Shown: positions 1 through 6,288 of the stretch, in pieces
Layout of the letters: every line of letters begins with the position of its first letter
Position numbering within the stretch: the first letter of the stretch is position 1
NCBI GenBank assembly: GCA_946481475.1
Contig: CAMLOB010000091.1
Span: forward strand, 1-10,550
Direction: 5' to 3'
DNA length: 10,550 nucleotides
DNA from: an uncultured Chlorobiota bacterium
Lineage (GTDB): Bacteria > Bacteroidota > Kapaibacteriia > OLB7
The notes under the pieces: model-generated
Databases searched by the model: none
What the model was told of the DNA's origin: nothing
The model's input: the letters and a program-made list of their open reading frames with translations, nothing else
Program-made: the position numbers and the translations under genes

Positions 1-32
1 CTGCGAACGGAACGTCTCCGCACAGTGTGATC

Positions 33-37
33 AAGGA
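33..37 (+). promoter_or_regulatory. Ribosome binding site of the rhomboid gene
   Basis: AAGGA lies 6 bases before the ATG at 44. It matters because the reading frame is open to the left edge of the window with no upstream in-frame stop, so only this Shine-Dalgarno match and the fit to the family's N-terminus set the start. Confidence 0.6.
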
Positions 38-43
38 ATTTTC

Positions 44-985
44 ATGAACAGATACCAATTCACAAGTCCGTATCAACGCCCGCAGTTCTTTCCGCCGGTG
101 ATCAAGTGGTTGCTGATTCTCAATGTCGGGATCTTTCTTATCGGCATGTTGAAAATCGGGACCTACGCTGATGGGAGCCCGATGCTTCTGGATCATCTCT
201 TCCTCCAGCACGGTGCCCTCTGGCCTCTCAACTCCGAGTACTTTCGACCCTGGCAGTATATCACCACCATGTTTTTGCATGGCGGGTTCCTCCACGTCGG
301 CCTTAACATGTTTATCCTCTGGATGTTCGGTATGGAGATCGAAAATTTGTGGGGATCGAAACGTTTTCTGGTCTACTATCTTCTTAGTGGTATCGGTGCC
401 AGTATCCTCCATTCCCTGATGACAATGTCCGATGCCGTCCAGGCCCCGGCCGTCGGCGCCTCGGGAGCAATTTTTGGGGTGATGATCGCCTTCGGGATGA
501 TCTTTCCGGATCGTATCGTCTTCGTCGGCTTCTTTCTTCCCTTGCGTGCAAAGTTTGCAGTGCTCCTTTTCATCGCCATCGATCTGTACGCCGGGATCGC
601 GAACGTCCCCGGAGACAAGATTGCTCACTTTGCCCATCTGGGAGGAGCATTGACCGGATTTATTCTGATGAAGACCGGATTGCATACAATCATCGCGAAC
701 AAACTGTCGGGAAGAAAAACGGGAGGGAACCTCCCCCATACTCCCCCTCCCCGTTCGACACCATTCTCCCGGGCCGATCAGCGTCAGTCGGCGAAGATCA
801 TCGACGCCCGGTTCCGCGACGTGGCCGAACACAAACCGCGGAACGCTCCGGTCTCGATGGATTTCGGAGAGGATCAGGAGCGGATCGATCTTATTCTCGA
901 CAAGATTTCTCAACACGGCTACCAGAGTCTGACCGAAGAGGAACGGGAGTTGCTGGTGAAGGCGAGCAGAACGATGAACGGGTGA
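44..985 (+). CDS. Rhomboid family intramembrane serine protease
   Basis: A polytopic inner-membrane protease of the rhomboid (GlpG-like, S54) family, which cuts transmembrane segments of other membrane proteins; the substrate here is unknown. Visible marks are a first membrane segment at about residues 20-37, the H79-x4-H84-x3-N88 motif at the start of the next membrane segment, the GASG box with nucleophile Ser140 (138-141), and the partner His198 in AHLGG inside the last segment. At 313 residues it is longer than a core rhomboid because of a soluble tail. After a Pro-rich linker (about 231-240), residues 278-308 form the 'RIDLILDKISQHGYQSLTEEE' type helix-turn-helix tail that I know from Bacteroidota rhomboids (DUF6576-like). 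All catalytic residues are present, so it should be active. The ATG at 44 is chosen on its RBS. It stands alone before a repeat-bearing spacer. The family call is firm; the function of the tail is unknown. Confidence 0.93.
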   Translation: MNRYQFTSPYQRPQFFPPVIKWLLILNVGIFLIGMLKIGTYADGSPMLLDHLFLQHGALWPLNSEYFRPWQYITTMFLHGGFLHVGLNMFILWMFGMEIENLWGSKRFLVYYLLSGIGASILHSLMTMSDAVQAPAVGASGAIFGVMIAFGMIFPDRIVFVGFFLPLRAKFAVLLFIAIDLYAGIANVPGDKIAHFAHLGGALTGFILMKTGLHTIIANKLSGRKTGGNLPHTPPPRSTPFSRADQRQSAKIIDARFRDVAEHKPRNAPVSMDFGEDQERIDLILDKISQHGYQSLTEEERELLVKASRTMNG

Positions 986-1000
986 GGATCAATGCAGAGT

Positions 1001-1227
1001 GCAAAGGGAAAAATTCAAAAAGATGGAGGGAGATCGGAGGAGAATGAACTGTTCGTTTTCATTCCCGTCGATCCGATTGTCCATCGGAAGCCGCATCGAC
1101 CGGGCTTTGCCTGCAGACACATTATCATCCTTTTTTAAAGCTTCCACGACGAATGAATGGTTACCTTTGAATGCCGGTTCCGATACCTCCCTCCCCTTTT
1201 TGAATGTTGAATTTTCCATTTTGAATG
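1001..1227. repeat. Imperfect long inverted repeat between rhomboid gene and ispG
   Basis: ATTCAAAAAGATGGAGGGAG at 1013-1032 reappears in reverse complement as ATTCAAAAAGGGGAGGGAG at 1187-1205. The likeness continues outward (GGGAAAA against TGGAAA, with one additional ATTCAAC unit in the right arm) and inward (ATCGGA after the GGAGGGAG block). The arms enclose about 155 bases that include a nested hairpin: GTCGAT/ATCGAC at 1067-1072 and 1095-1100, and CCGAT/ATCGG at 1073-1077 and 1083-1087. This has the form of a small non-coding mobile or dispersed repeat, but no target-site duplication was recognised. The right arm runs right up to the ispG start codon. Confidence 0.5.
1162..1169 (+). promoter_or_regulatory. 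Candidate Bacteroidota-type -7 element for ispG
   Basis: TACCTTTG matches the Bacteroidota sigma-A -7 consensus TAnnTTTG and lies 55 bases before the annotated ispG ATG. No good -33 TTG is seen at the usual 19-21 base spacing, so this rests on one short match inside the repeat-bearing spacer. Confidence 0.3.
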
Positions 1228-2397
1228 ACCATGAACCTTGATGTTCTCAACACAAACGGCGCCAACGGCTCTTCGTCGGCCGACGCTGAAACTTCCCGTC
1301 CGATGGTCGTCGCCCCGTTCAGGAGGCGGAAGACCCGTCGGGTGATGATCGGGAATATCCCGGTGGGGGGGGACGCACCGGTATCGGTGCAGACGATGAC
1401 CAAGACGAAGACGGCCGATGTGGAGGCGACGGTTGCGCAGATCAAACGGTGCGAGGAGGCGGGGGTGGACATCGTCCGGGTGACCGTCAACGACAAACAT
1501 GCGGCCGAGGCCATCGGAGAGATCGTCAAGGGGGTCAACGTCCCGATCGTCAGCGACATCCACTTCAACCACGTCTTCGCCCTGAAGGCAATCGAGTCGG
1601 GCGTGGCGAAGGTCCGGATCAACCCGGGAAACATCGGCAAGGTGGAACGGATTCGGGAGGTGCTGGAGGCGGCAAAGGATAAAGGAGTACCGATCCGCAT
1701 CGGCGTCAACTCCGGATCGCTTGAGAAAGACATCCTGGAAAAGCACGGCTACCCGACCGCCGAGGCCCTGTTCGAGAGTGCGATGCGCCACGCCGAGATC
1801 TGCGAGAACGCCGACTTCCAGGATGTGATCATCTCCGTGAAGTCGACCGACGTCCGACTGATGATCGAGGCCTACCGGCTGATCGCCGCGCGGACCGACT
1901 ATCCGCTCCATCTGGGAGTGACCGAGGCGGGGACGCCCCGGGTCGGGACGATCAAATCGGCGGTCGGCATCGGCTCGCTCCTCTCGGAGGGAATCGGCGA
2001 CACGATCCGCGTCTCGCTGACCGATGAGCCGGAGAAAGAAGTGGAGGTCGGCAAGGAGATCCTCCGTTCGCTCGGTCTGGCCTCACGCAGCGTCGAGATC
2101 ATCGCCTGCCCGACGTGCGGCCGACTGGAGATCGATCTCTTCAAGGTCACGCGCCAGCTTGAGGATGCGCTGAAGGGCTACAAGAAGCCTGTGAAGATCG
2201 CTCTGCTCGGCTGCGTGGTCAACGGACCGGGAGAGGCATCCGAAGCCGACATCGGCATCGCCGCCGGGAAAGGGATCGGCATTCTCTACCGCAAGGGAGA
2301 AGTGGTGCGGCGGATCAAGGAGGAGGAGATCGTGCAGACGATCATCGAGGAGGTGGAGAACTTCCAGCCGGAGGAATCGGCCCACCCGACGCACTGA
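1225..2397 (+). CDS. ispG: 4-hydroxy-3-methylbut-2-en-1-yl diphosphate synthase, two-domain form
   Basis: IspG (GcpE) reductively opens 2-C-methyl-D-erythritol 2,4-cyclodiphosphate to HMBPP, the penultimate step of the MEP isoprenoid pathway, in the cytoplasm with a 4Fe-4S cluster. An N-terminal TIM-barrel (about residues 34-285, with VSDIHFN at 109-115 and RINPGNIG at 131-138) is joined directly to the iron-sulfur domain. Cluster ligands are visible: CPTC gives Cys295 and Cys298, then Cys330 in LGCVVNGPGE and Glu337. The spacings of 35 and 7 residues equal those of the E. coli enzyme (270/273/305/312). At 390 residues it is the short bacterial form, without the middle domain common in Bacteroidota and Chlorobiota. 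About 30 low-complexity residues precede the family's usual start (FRRRKTRRV, residue 32). ATGs at 1225, 1231 and 1303 are all possible and none has a clear RBS, so the start is uncertain. An eight-G run lies at 1365-1372. A terminator follows. Confidence 0.96.
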   Translation: MTMNLDVLNTNGANGSSSADAETSRPMVVAPFRRRKTRRVMIGNIPVGGDAPVSVQTMTKTKTADVEATVAQIKRCEEAGVDIVRVTVNDKHAAEAIGEIVKGVNVPIVSDIHFNHVFALKAIESGVAKVRINPGNIGKVERIREVLEAAKDKGVPIRIGVNSGSLEKDILEKHGYPTAEALFESAMRHAEICENADFQDVIISVKSTDVRLMIEAYRLIAARTDYPLHLGVTEAGTPRVGTIKSAVGIGSLLSEGIGDTIRVSLTDEPEKEVEVGKEILRSLGLASRSVEIIACPTCGRLEIDLFKVTRQLEDALKGYKKPVKIALLGCVVNGPGEASEADIGIAAGKGIGILYRKGEVVRRIKEEEIVQTIIEEVENFQPEESAHPTH

Positions 2398-2434
2398 GAG
2401 AAGCCCGACACAATCACCCTTCAGCATCAATGCT

Positions 2435-2470
2435 CCGCCCCTCGGTATTCCATCGAGGGGCGGTTTCCGT
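2435..2470 (+). terminator. Intrinsic terminator of ispG
   Basis: A perfect 10-bp stem, CCGCCCCTCG (2435-2444) with CGAGGGGCGG (2454-2463), has a 9-base loop and is followed by TTTCCGTT. It begins 37 bases after the ispG stop. The T-tract is short and interrupted, but the stem is very stable. Confidence 0.8.
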
Positions 2471-2505
2471 TACCCCCGTTCGCTTCTGTGCTTATCCTGC
2501 CGACC

Positions 2506-2640
2506 CTGCAAACCTCCCGACTCTGTAGTCTTTTCCCTCTCGGTCATCCGGCAGAAGATGCCCCCCCGGACTGATCTTTCCGGCATCGAACGCATGTATT
2601 GGGCAACGCCCGCATGATCTTCACCGTTGCCGACGATCAG
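2506..2640 (-). pseudogene. Decayed remnant of a T9SS C-terminal sorting domain gene
   Basis: On the minus strand, 2506-2574 translates as GGIFCRMTEREKTTESGGLQ preceded by SVR. This lines up with the end of the intact secreted propeller encoded at 6289-7617 (RPGVYLYRMTEKGNVVESG, then SFQ). A 44-base stretch of DNA (from TGCAAACCTCCCGACTC to GTCATCCG) aligns without gaps to that gene's 3' end at about 30 of 44 positions. Further upstream in the same frame, ALIVGNGEDHAGVAQY loosely resembles SLVIVDPVGKIVAEY. A codon is missing within the PGVYLY equivalent, the usual stop after 'FQV' is lost, and no propeller body, signal peptide or clear start is found. I read it as the tail of a once secreted protein, converging on ispG. 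Footprint limits are approximate. Chance similarity of a short low-complexity tail cannot be excluded. Confidence 0.4.
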
Positions 2641-2685
2641 GGCCCCCTGTCTCTCATCAGTCGGAAACGATCGAACGAACCCACC

Positions 2686-2711
2686 TTTTGCCGGTGGCCG
2701 CACCGGCAAAA
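2686..2711. repeat. Perfect 10-bp inverted repeat upstream of ppsA
   Basis: TTTTGCCGGT (2686-2695) and ACCGGCAAAA (2702-2711) are exact reverse complements around the 6-base spacer GGCCGC. The T-run lies before and the A-run after the GC core on either strand, the opposite of an intrinsic terminator, so a protein-binding dyad or simple cruciform fits better. It sits about 60 bases upstream of the candidate ppsA promoter. Confidence 0.6.
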
Positions 2712-2771
2712 AAGGATAACGTCTTCCCCCCTGCTGATCGGATACACGGCCCCGAAGTATGACCTGCGTCA

Positions 2772-2802
2772 TTGTTCCCCACCTCGATCTCCCATAGCTT
2801 TG
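2772..2802 (+). promoter_or_regulatory. Candidate promoter of ppsA
   Basis: TAGCTTTG at 2795-2802 fits the Bacteroidota -7 consensus TAnnTTTG, and TTG at 2772-2774 lies 20 bases before it, close to the expected -33 spacing. Transcription would start near 2809, giving a leader of roughly 75 bases. This also argues that the TTG at 2772 is promoter sequence and not a start codon. Confidence 0.45.
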
Positions 2803-2882
2803 GACCAGTCGGCATTTCATACCGGACCGGCCGACGACACGGCACAGCAAACAATTTTCTGAAACACCTGCTGGAACGGAAC

Positions 2883-5306
2883 ATGGAATATTGCATTCCC
2901 TTCAACCGGATCACCCTCGCCTCACAACCCGCAGTGGGAGGAAAAAATGCCTCGCTGGGGGAAATGATCCGCCATCTCGCTCCGAAGGATATTCATATAC
3001 CGGACGGTTTTGCCGTTACCGTGGATGCCTACTGGAAGTTGGTGGAAAGCAACGGCATTGCCGACACTATGGCGATCCTGTTGTCCGACCTGGACAGACA
3101 GGATTATTCCAATCTCCGCGAAATCAGCCGGAACATATGCCGGCTGGTTCTGGATGCAACGATGCCGGAGGATGTTCGCGATGCCGTTGTGGAGGCGTAT
3201 CGGAAGCTGGCGACGGAACTCGGCCGGACCCCGGAGTTGGCCGTCCGCAGCAGTGCAACCGCCGAGGATCTGCCGACCGCCAGTTTTGCCGGACAGCAGG
3301 CAAGCTATCTGAACATCGTCGGCGAGGAGGAATTGCTGGAGGCTTGCCATAACTGTTATGCCTCCCTGTTTACGGAACGGGCAATAAAGTATCGGGAAGA
3401 TCAGGGATTCGATCACATGAAGGTTGCCCTCTCGATCGGCATACAGTTGATGGTCCGTGCCGACCGTGCCTGTTCAGGCGTTGCATTTACCATCGACCCC
3501 GAAACAGGTTTCGACAAGGTCATTGTCATTTCAGGAGCGTGGGGACTGGGTGAGAACGTGGTTCAGGGGAGCGTGAACCCGGACGAGTTTATCCTCTACA
3601 AGCCTAACGTGGAGACGGGTCGCAGAGCCGTTCTTTCGAAAAGACTCGGCAGCAAGGAAAAGAAGATGATCTATGCCGCCGGCACGGGTACGGAGGCAGC
3701 AGGTGGAACACTGAACGTTGAAACGACCGAAGAAGAGCAGGCAGGCTTTGTCCTTTCGGACGAGGAAATCGCAAAGCTCGGAACGTGGTGTCTGCTGATC
3801 GAGGAGCACTACGGTCGCCCGATGGATATCGAGTGGGCAAAGGACGGTCTCTCCGGCGAAATGTACATCGTGCAGGCTCGACCGGAGACGGTTCACTCGG
3901 TCAGGGATCCCCGCATCGTTCACACATACGAACTCACCGAACAAGGGAAACTTCTGACCGAGGGAATTGCAATCGGGAGCAAAATCGCCTCCGGAAAAGT
4001 TCGCATCCTCGGCTCGCCGGCGGAGGCCGACAAACTGCAGAAAGGAGAAGTTCTGGTCACCGACATCACCAACCCCGACTGGGATCCGATCATGAAGAAG
4101 GCGGCCGCCATCATCACGAACAAGGGAGGACGGACCAGTCACTCGGCCATCGTGGCGCGCGAGATGGGTATCGTTGCGGTTGTCGGCACCGGCAATGCAA
4201 CGGAAGTCATAACCGACGGAGAGCAGGTAACGGTATCGTGCGCCGAAGGGAAACGGGGTAAAGTCTACGACGGCGAGCTCCCCTGGAACGAACACGCCAT
4301 AGACACACGGAACGTAGATCTTCCCGAAACGGCGGTGATGTTCATCCTGGGCGACCCTGAAAAAGCGTTTCAGACCTCCTTCCTTCCCAACAACGGCGTA
4401 GGCCTGACGCGCCTGGAGTTCATCATCAACAATTCGATCCGGGTACATCCCATGGCACTCGTCAGATTCGATGAACTGGAGAATGAAGAGGACAGGAAAC
4501 TGATAGAAAAGCTCACGGCAAACCATTCGGACAAGGAGAGCTATTTCGTCGATCTTCTCTCGCAGGCCGTCGGCACGATCGCAGCGGCATTCTATCCGAA
4601 GGATGTCATTGTCCGGATGAGCGACTTCAAGACCAACGAGTATGCCAATCTGATCGGCGGACGGCAGTTCGAACCGCATGAGGAGAACCCGATGCTCGGT
4701 TTCCGGGGGGCCTCCCGCTACTACAGCGATCTCTACAGAGAGGGCTTCAGGCTCGAGTGCGAAGCCATGAAGGTGGTCCGCAATGAGATGGGATTCACCA
4801 ATGTAAAGTTGATGATCCCCTTCTGTCGCACCGTCGCGGAAGGTCGGCGTGTCGTCGGTTTGATGGCAGAGTACGGTCTTGCAAGAGGAGTCGACGGACT
4901 GGAAATCTACATGATGGTGGAAATTCCGTCCAACGTGATTCTGGCCGAACAGTTTGCCGAAATCTTCGACGGGTTTTCCATCGGTTCCAACGACCTGACG
5001 CAACTGACGCTGGGACTCGACCGGGACAGCCGTTACATCAGCTATCTGTTCAGCGAACATGACGAGGCGGTGCGGACTCTTATCAGCCAGGTAATTGCGG
5101 TGGCCCGCAGGACCGGGACCGGAATCGGTCTGTGCGGACAGGCACCAAGTGATTCGCCGGAGTTCGCACAGTTCCTCGTCGGCGAGGGAATCGACAGCAT
5201 CTCGTTCAATCCGGACTCGTTGCTGCAGGGGATCGAGAACATTCACGCAGCAGAGTTGAAAAAACGGGAAGCCGCGGCAACCGTTCACCAACAGCATATT
5301 TCATAG
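2883..5306 (+). CDS. ppsA: Phosphoenolpyruvate synthase (pyruvate, water dikinase)
   Basis: Converts pyruvate, ATP and water to phosphoenolpyruvate, AMP and phosphate, the cytoplasmic entry step of gluconeogenesis from pyruvate. All three domains are present. The N-terminal ATP-grasp domain (about 1-340) has VGGKNASLGE (18-27), VRSSATAEDLP (121-131) and a closing DIEWA..MYIVQARPET (315-336). The phosphohistidine swivel domain has the carrier His420 in GGRTSH. The C-terminal PEP/pyruvate TIM-barrel has GVGLTRLEF (505-513), MVEIPSN (678-684), SIGSNDLTQ (699-707) and the acid-base Cys751 in GLCGQ. At 807 residues it is close to the 792 of E. coli. I start it at ATG 2883 because MEYCIPFNRI matches the family's N-terminus. 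The frame is open upstream to a TTG at 2772, but those 37 residues look like translated leader. It is probably co-transcribed with the dehydrogenase that follows 36 bases downstream. No PpsR-type regulatory kinase gene is seen nearby. Confidence 0.96.
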   Translation: MEYCIPFNRITLASQPAVGGKNASLGEMIRHLAPKDIHIPDGFAVTVDAYWKLVESNGIADTMAILLSDLDRQDYSNLREISRNICRLVLDATMPEDVRDAVVEAYRKLATELGRTPELAVRSSATAEDLPTASFAGQQASYLNIVGEEELLEACHNCYASLFTERAIKYREDQGFDHMKVALSIGIQLMVRADRACSGVAFTIDPETGFDKVIVISGAWGLGENVVQGSVNPDEFILYKPNVETGRRAVLSKRLGSKEKKMIYAAGTGTEAAGGTLNVETTEEEQAGFVLSDEEIAKLGTWCLLIEEHYGRPMDIEWAKDGLSGEMYIVQARPETVHSVRDPRIVHTYELTEQGKLLTEGIAIGSKIASGKVRILGSPAEADKLQKGEVLVTDITNPDWDPIMKKAAAIITNKGGRTSHSAIVAREMGIVAVVGTGNATEVITDGEQVTVSCAEGKRGKVYDGELPWNEHAIDTRNVDLPETAVMFILGDPEKAFQTSFLPNNGVGLTRLEFIINNSIRVHPMALVRFDELENEEDRKLIEKLTANHSDKESYFVDLLSQAVGTIAAAFYPKDVIVRMSDFKTNEYANLIGGRQFEPHEENPMLGFRGASRYYSDLYREGFRLECEAMKVVRNEMGFTNVKLMIPFCRTVAEGRRVVGLMAEYGLARGVDGLEIYMMVEIPSNVILAEQFAEIFDGFSIGSNDLTQLTLGLDRDSRYISYLFSEHDEAVRTLISQVIAVARRTGTGIGLCGQAPSDSPEFAQFLVGEGIDSISFNPDSLLQGIENIHAAELKKREAAATVHQQHIS

Positions 5307-5326
5307 AACACAACACAACACAACAC
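5307..5326 (+). repeat. Four exact AACAC tandem units
   Basis: AACAC is repeated four times without error, starting on the base right after the ppsA stop codon and ending 16 bases before the dehydrogenase start. The C/A-only tract would be unstructured in RNA. It lies outside both coding regions, so changes in copy number would alter spacing, not reading frame. Confidence 0.9.
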
Positions 5327-5342
5327 CATACATCCGAAGATC

Positions 5343-6107
5343 ATGAACAAACGATTCGAGAACAAGACAGTTATCGTCACAGGGGCATCCATGGGCATCG
5401 GCAGAGCCGTGGCACTGGCATTCGGTCGCGAAGGGGCCGGTGTGGTCGTTGCCGATGTAGCCGGGGAAGAGGGACGGAAAACCGCAGATGAGATACGGGC
5501 CGACGGCGGCAATGCGATCTTCGCTCATTGCGACATCAGCAATCCGGAAGATGTCCGGACTATGGTGGAAACGACTGTGGAGACGTTCGGTCGACTTGAC
5601 CATGCCTGCAACAATGCCGGCATTGAAGGTGATCAGGCATCCTCCACCGCCGACTGTACGCTTGAGAACTGGGATCGCGTCGTCAACACGAACCTGAGAG
5701 GGACGTGGCTCTGCATGAAGTACGAAATACCGAAGATCCTCGAGGCCGGCGGAGGGTCTATCGTCAACATCGCCTCGATTGCAGGACTGGTCGGCTTTCC
5801 CGGCATCCCGGCCTACACGGCAAGCAAGCACGGGATCGTCGGGCTGACGAAAAATGCGGCACTCGAATATGCACAGCAGAATATCCGGGTCAATGCCGTC
5901 TGCCCGGGGGGGATCCGGACTCCGATGCTCGAACGCTTTGCCCGCGGGAACGAGGCGGCCATGCAGCAGTTGAACTCGATGCACCCGATAGGACGTGCGG
6001 GAAATCCGGAAGAGATCGCACACGTAGTGCTCTGGCTCTGCTCGGACGAGGCCTCGTTCGTCACCGGAGAAGCCGTAGCGGTCGACGGCGGGTACGTGGC
6101 TCAGTAG
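5343..6107 (+). CDS. Short-chain dehydrogenase/reductase, classical type
   Basis: A cytoplasmic Rossmann-fold oxidoreductase of the classical SDR family, 254 residues, the family's normal length. Seen in order: the cofactor motif TGASMGIG (13-20), Asp38 at the end of the second strand (favours NAD(H) over NADP(H)), Asp64 near the adenine site, NNAG (90-93), and the catalytic set Asn117, Ser145, Tyr158 and Lys162 (YxxxK). It ends in the usual VDGGYVAQ. It resembles glucose-1-dehydrogenase-like, cyclopentanol-dehydrogenase-like and FabG-like members; the substrate cannot be told from sequence. The short gap to ppsA on the same strand and the strong hairpin downstream suggest a two-gene operon, but a shared pathway is only a guess. 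The ATG at 5343 is preceded by a poor RBS (GAAG 3 bases away), so translation may depend partly on coupling or on the unstructured leader. Confidence 0.93.
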   Translation: MNKRFENKTVIVTGASMGIGRAVALAFGREGAGVVVADVAGEEGRKTADEIRADGGNAIFAHCDISNPEDVRTMVETTVETFGRLDHACNNAGIEGDQASSTADCTLENWDRVVNTNLRGTWLCMKYEIPKILEAGGGSIVNIASIAGLVGFPGIPAYTASKHGIVGLTKNAALEYAQQNIRVNAVCPGGIRTPMLERFARGNEAAMQQLNSMHPIGRAGNPEEIAHVVLWLCSDEASFVTGEAVAVDGGYVAQ

Positions 6108-6168
6108 TCCGGTACCGGACATCATTCTTCGGATATCGGTTCTCTCACATGGATTACATGCTGCATCG

Positions 6169-6201
6169 CAGCCCGGCACATCATACCGATGTGCCGGGCT
6201 G
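6169..6201. terminator. Strong hairpin between convergent genes
   Basis: A perfect 13-bp stem, CAGCCCGGCACAT (6169-6181) with ATGTGCCGGGCTG (6189-6201), closes a 7-base loop. It begins 62 bases after the dehydrogenase stop and lies 88 bases beyond the stop of the convergent propeller gene. Neither strand shows a T-tract after it, so it may act as a U-less terminator or as a 3'-end stabiliser for both transcripts. Confidence 0.55.
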
Positions 6202-6233
6202 TCGATGAGGAGGCACACGATAGACAGAATATG

Positions 6234-6255
6234 TTCGGAAAGAGACTCTTCCGAA
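6234..6255. other. Second small hairpin in the convergent spacer
   Basis: TTCGGAA (6234-6240) pairs with TTCCGAA (6249-6255) around AGAGACTC. It lies 34 bases past the stop of the minus-strand propeller gene and has no T-tract, so it is at best a weak terminator for that gene. Confidence 0.35.
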
Positions 6256-6288
6256 GGCAGAGCCGAGGTTCGTCCGGGTCGCTTTCCC

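Larger units (their letters stand above)
2471..2882. other. Spacer between the ispG terminator and ppsA
   Basis: These 412 bases carry no convincing intact gene. They hold the minus-strand sorting-domain remnant (left half), a perfect inverted repeat (2686-2711), a candidate promoter (2772-2802) and a GTCGGC/GCCGAC hairpin (2808-2813 with 2830-2835) that would lie in the ppsA leader. Open frames on both strands here show no recognisable domain apart from the remnant. Confidence 0.55.

Noticed and set aside
1..30. Frame-1 tail ending in TGA at 28-30, as the possible end of an upstream gene
   Set aside because: Only nine codons are visible, with no recognisable motif; an upstream gene may end here but it cannot be supported.
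721..735. GGGAGG-GAA-CCTCCC hairpin inside the rhomboid gene
   Set aside because: It lies in the codons of the Pro/Gly-rich linker and is only 6 bp long; no reason to see it as regulatory.
989..1219. A 76-codon minus-strand open frame in the spacer before ispG
   Set aside because: Its start lies inside the right repeat arm and its end in the left arm; the frame appears to be a by-product of the inverted repeat, with no domain or RBS.
2470..2850. A 126-codon minus-strand open frame between ispG and ppsA as a functional gene
   Set aside because: Only its last ~25 residues look like anything (a sorting-domain tail), with no signal peptide or propeller body; better explained as a relic.
2772..2882. 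N-terminal extension of PEP synthase from the TTG at 2772
   Set aside because: The family N-terminus begins at the ATG at 2883, and the extension overlaps a candidate promoter and a leader hairpin.
3531..5297. Long minus-strand open frame antisense to ppsA
   Set aside because: Shadow frame caused by GC-rich codon use; its translation lacks any recognisable domain while the plus strand encodes a complete enzyme.
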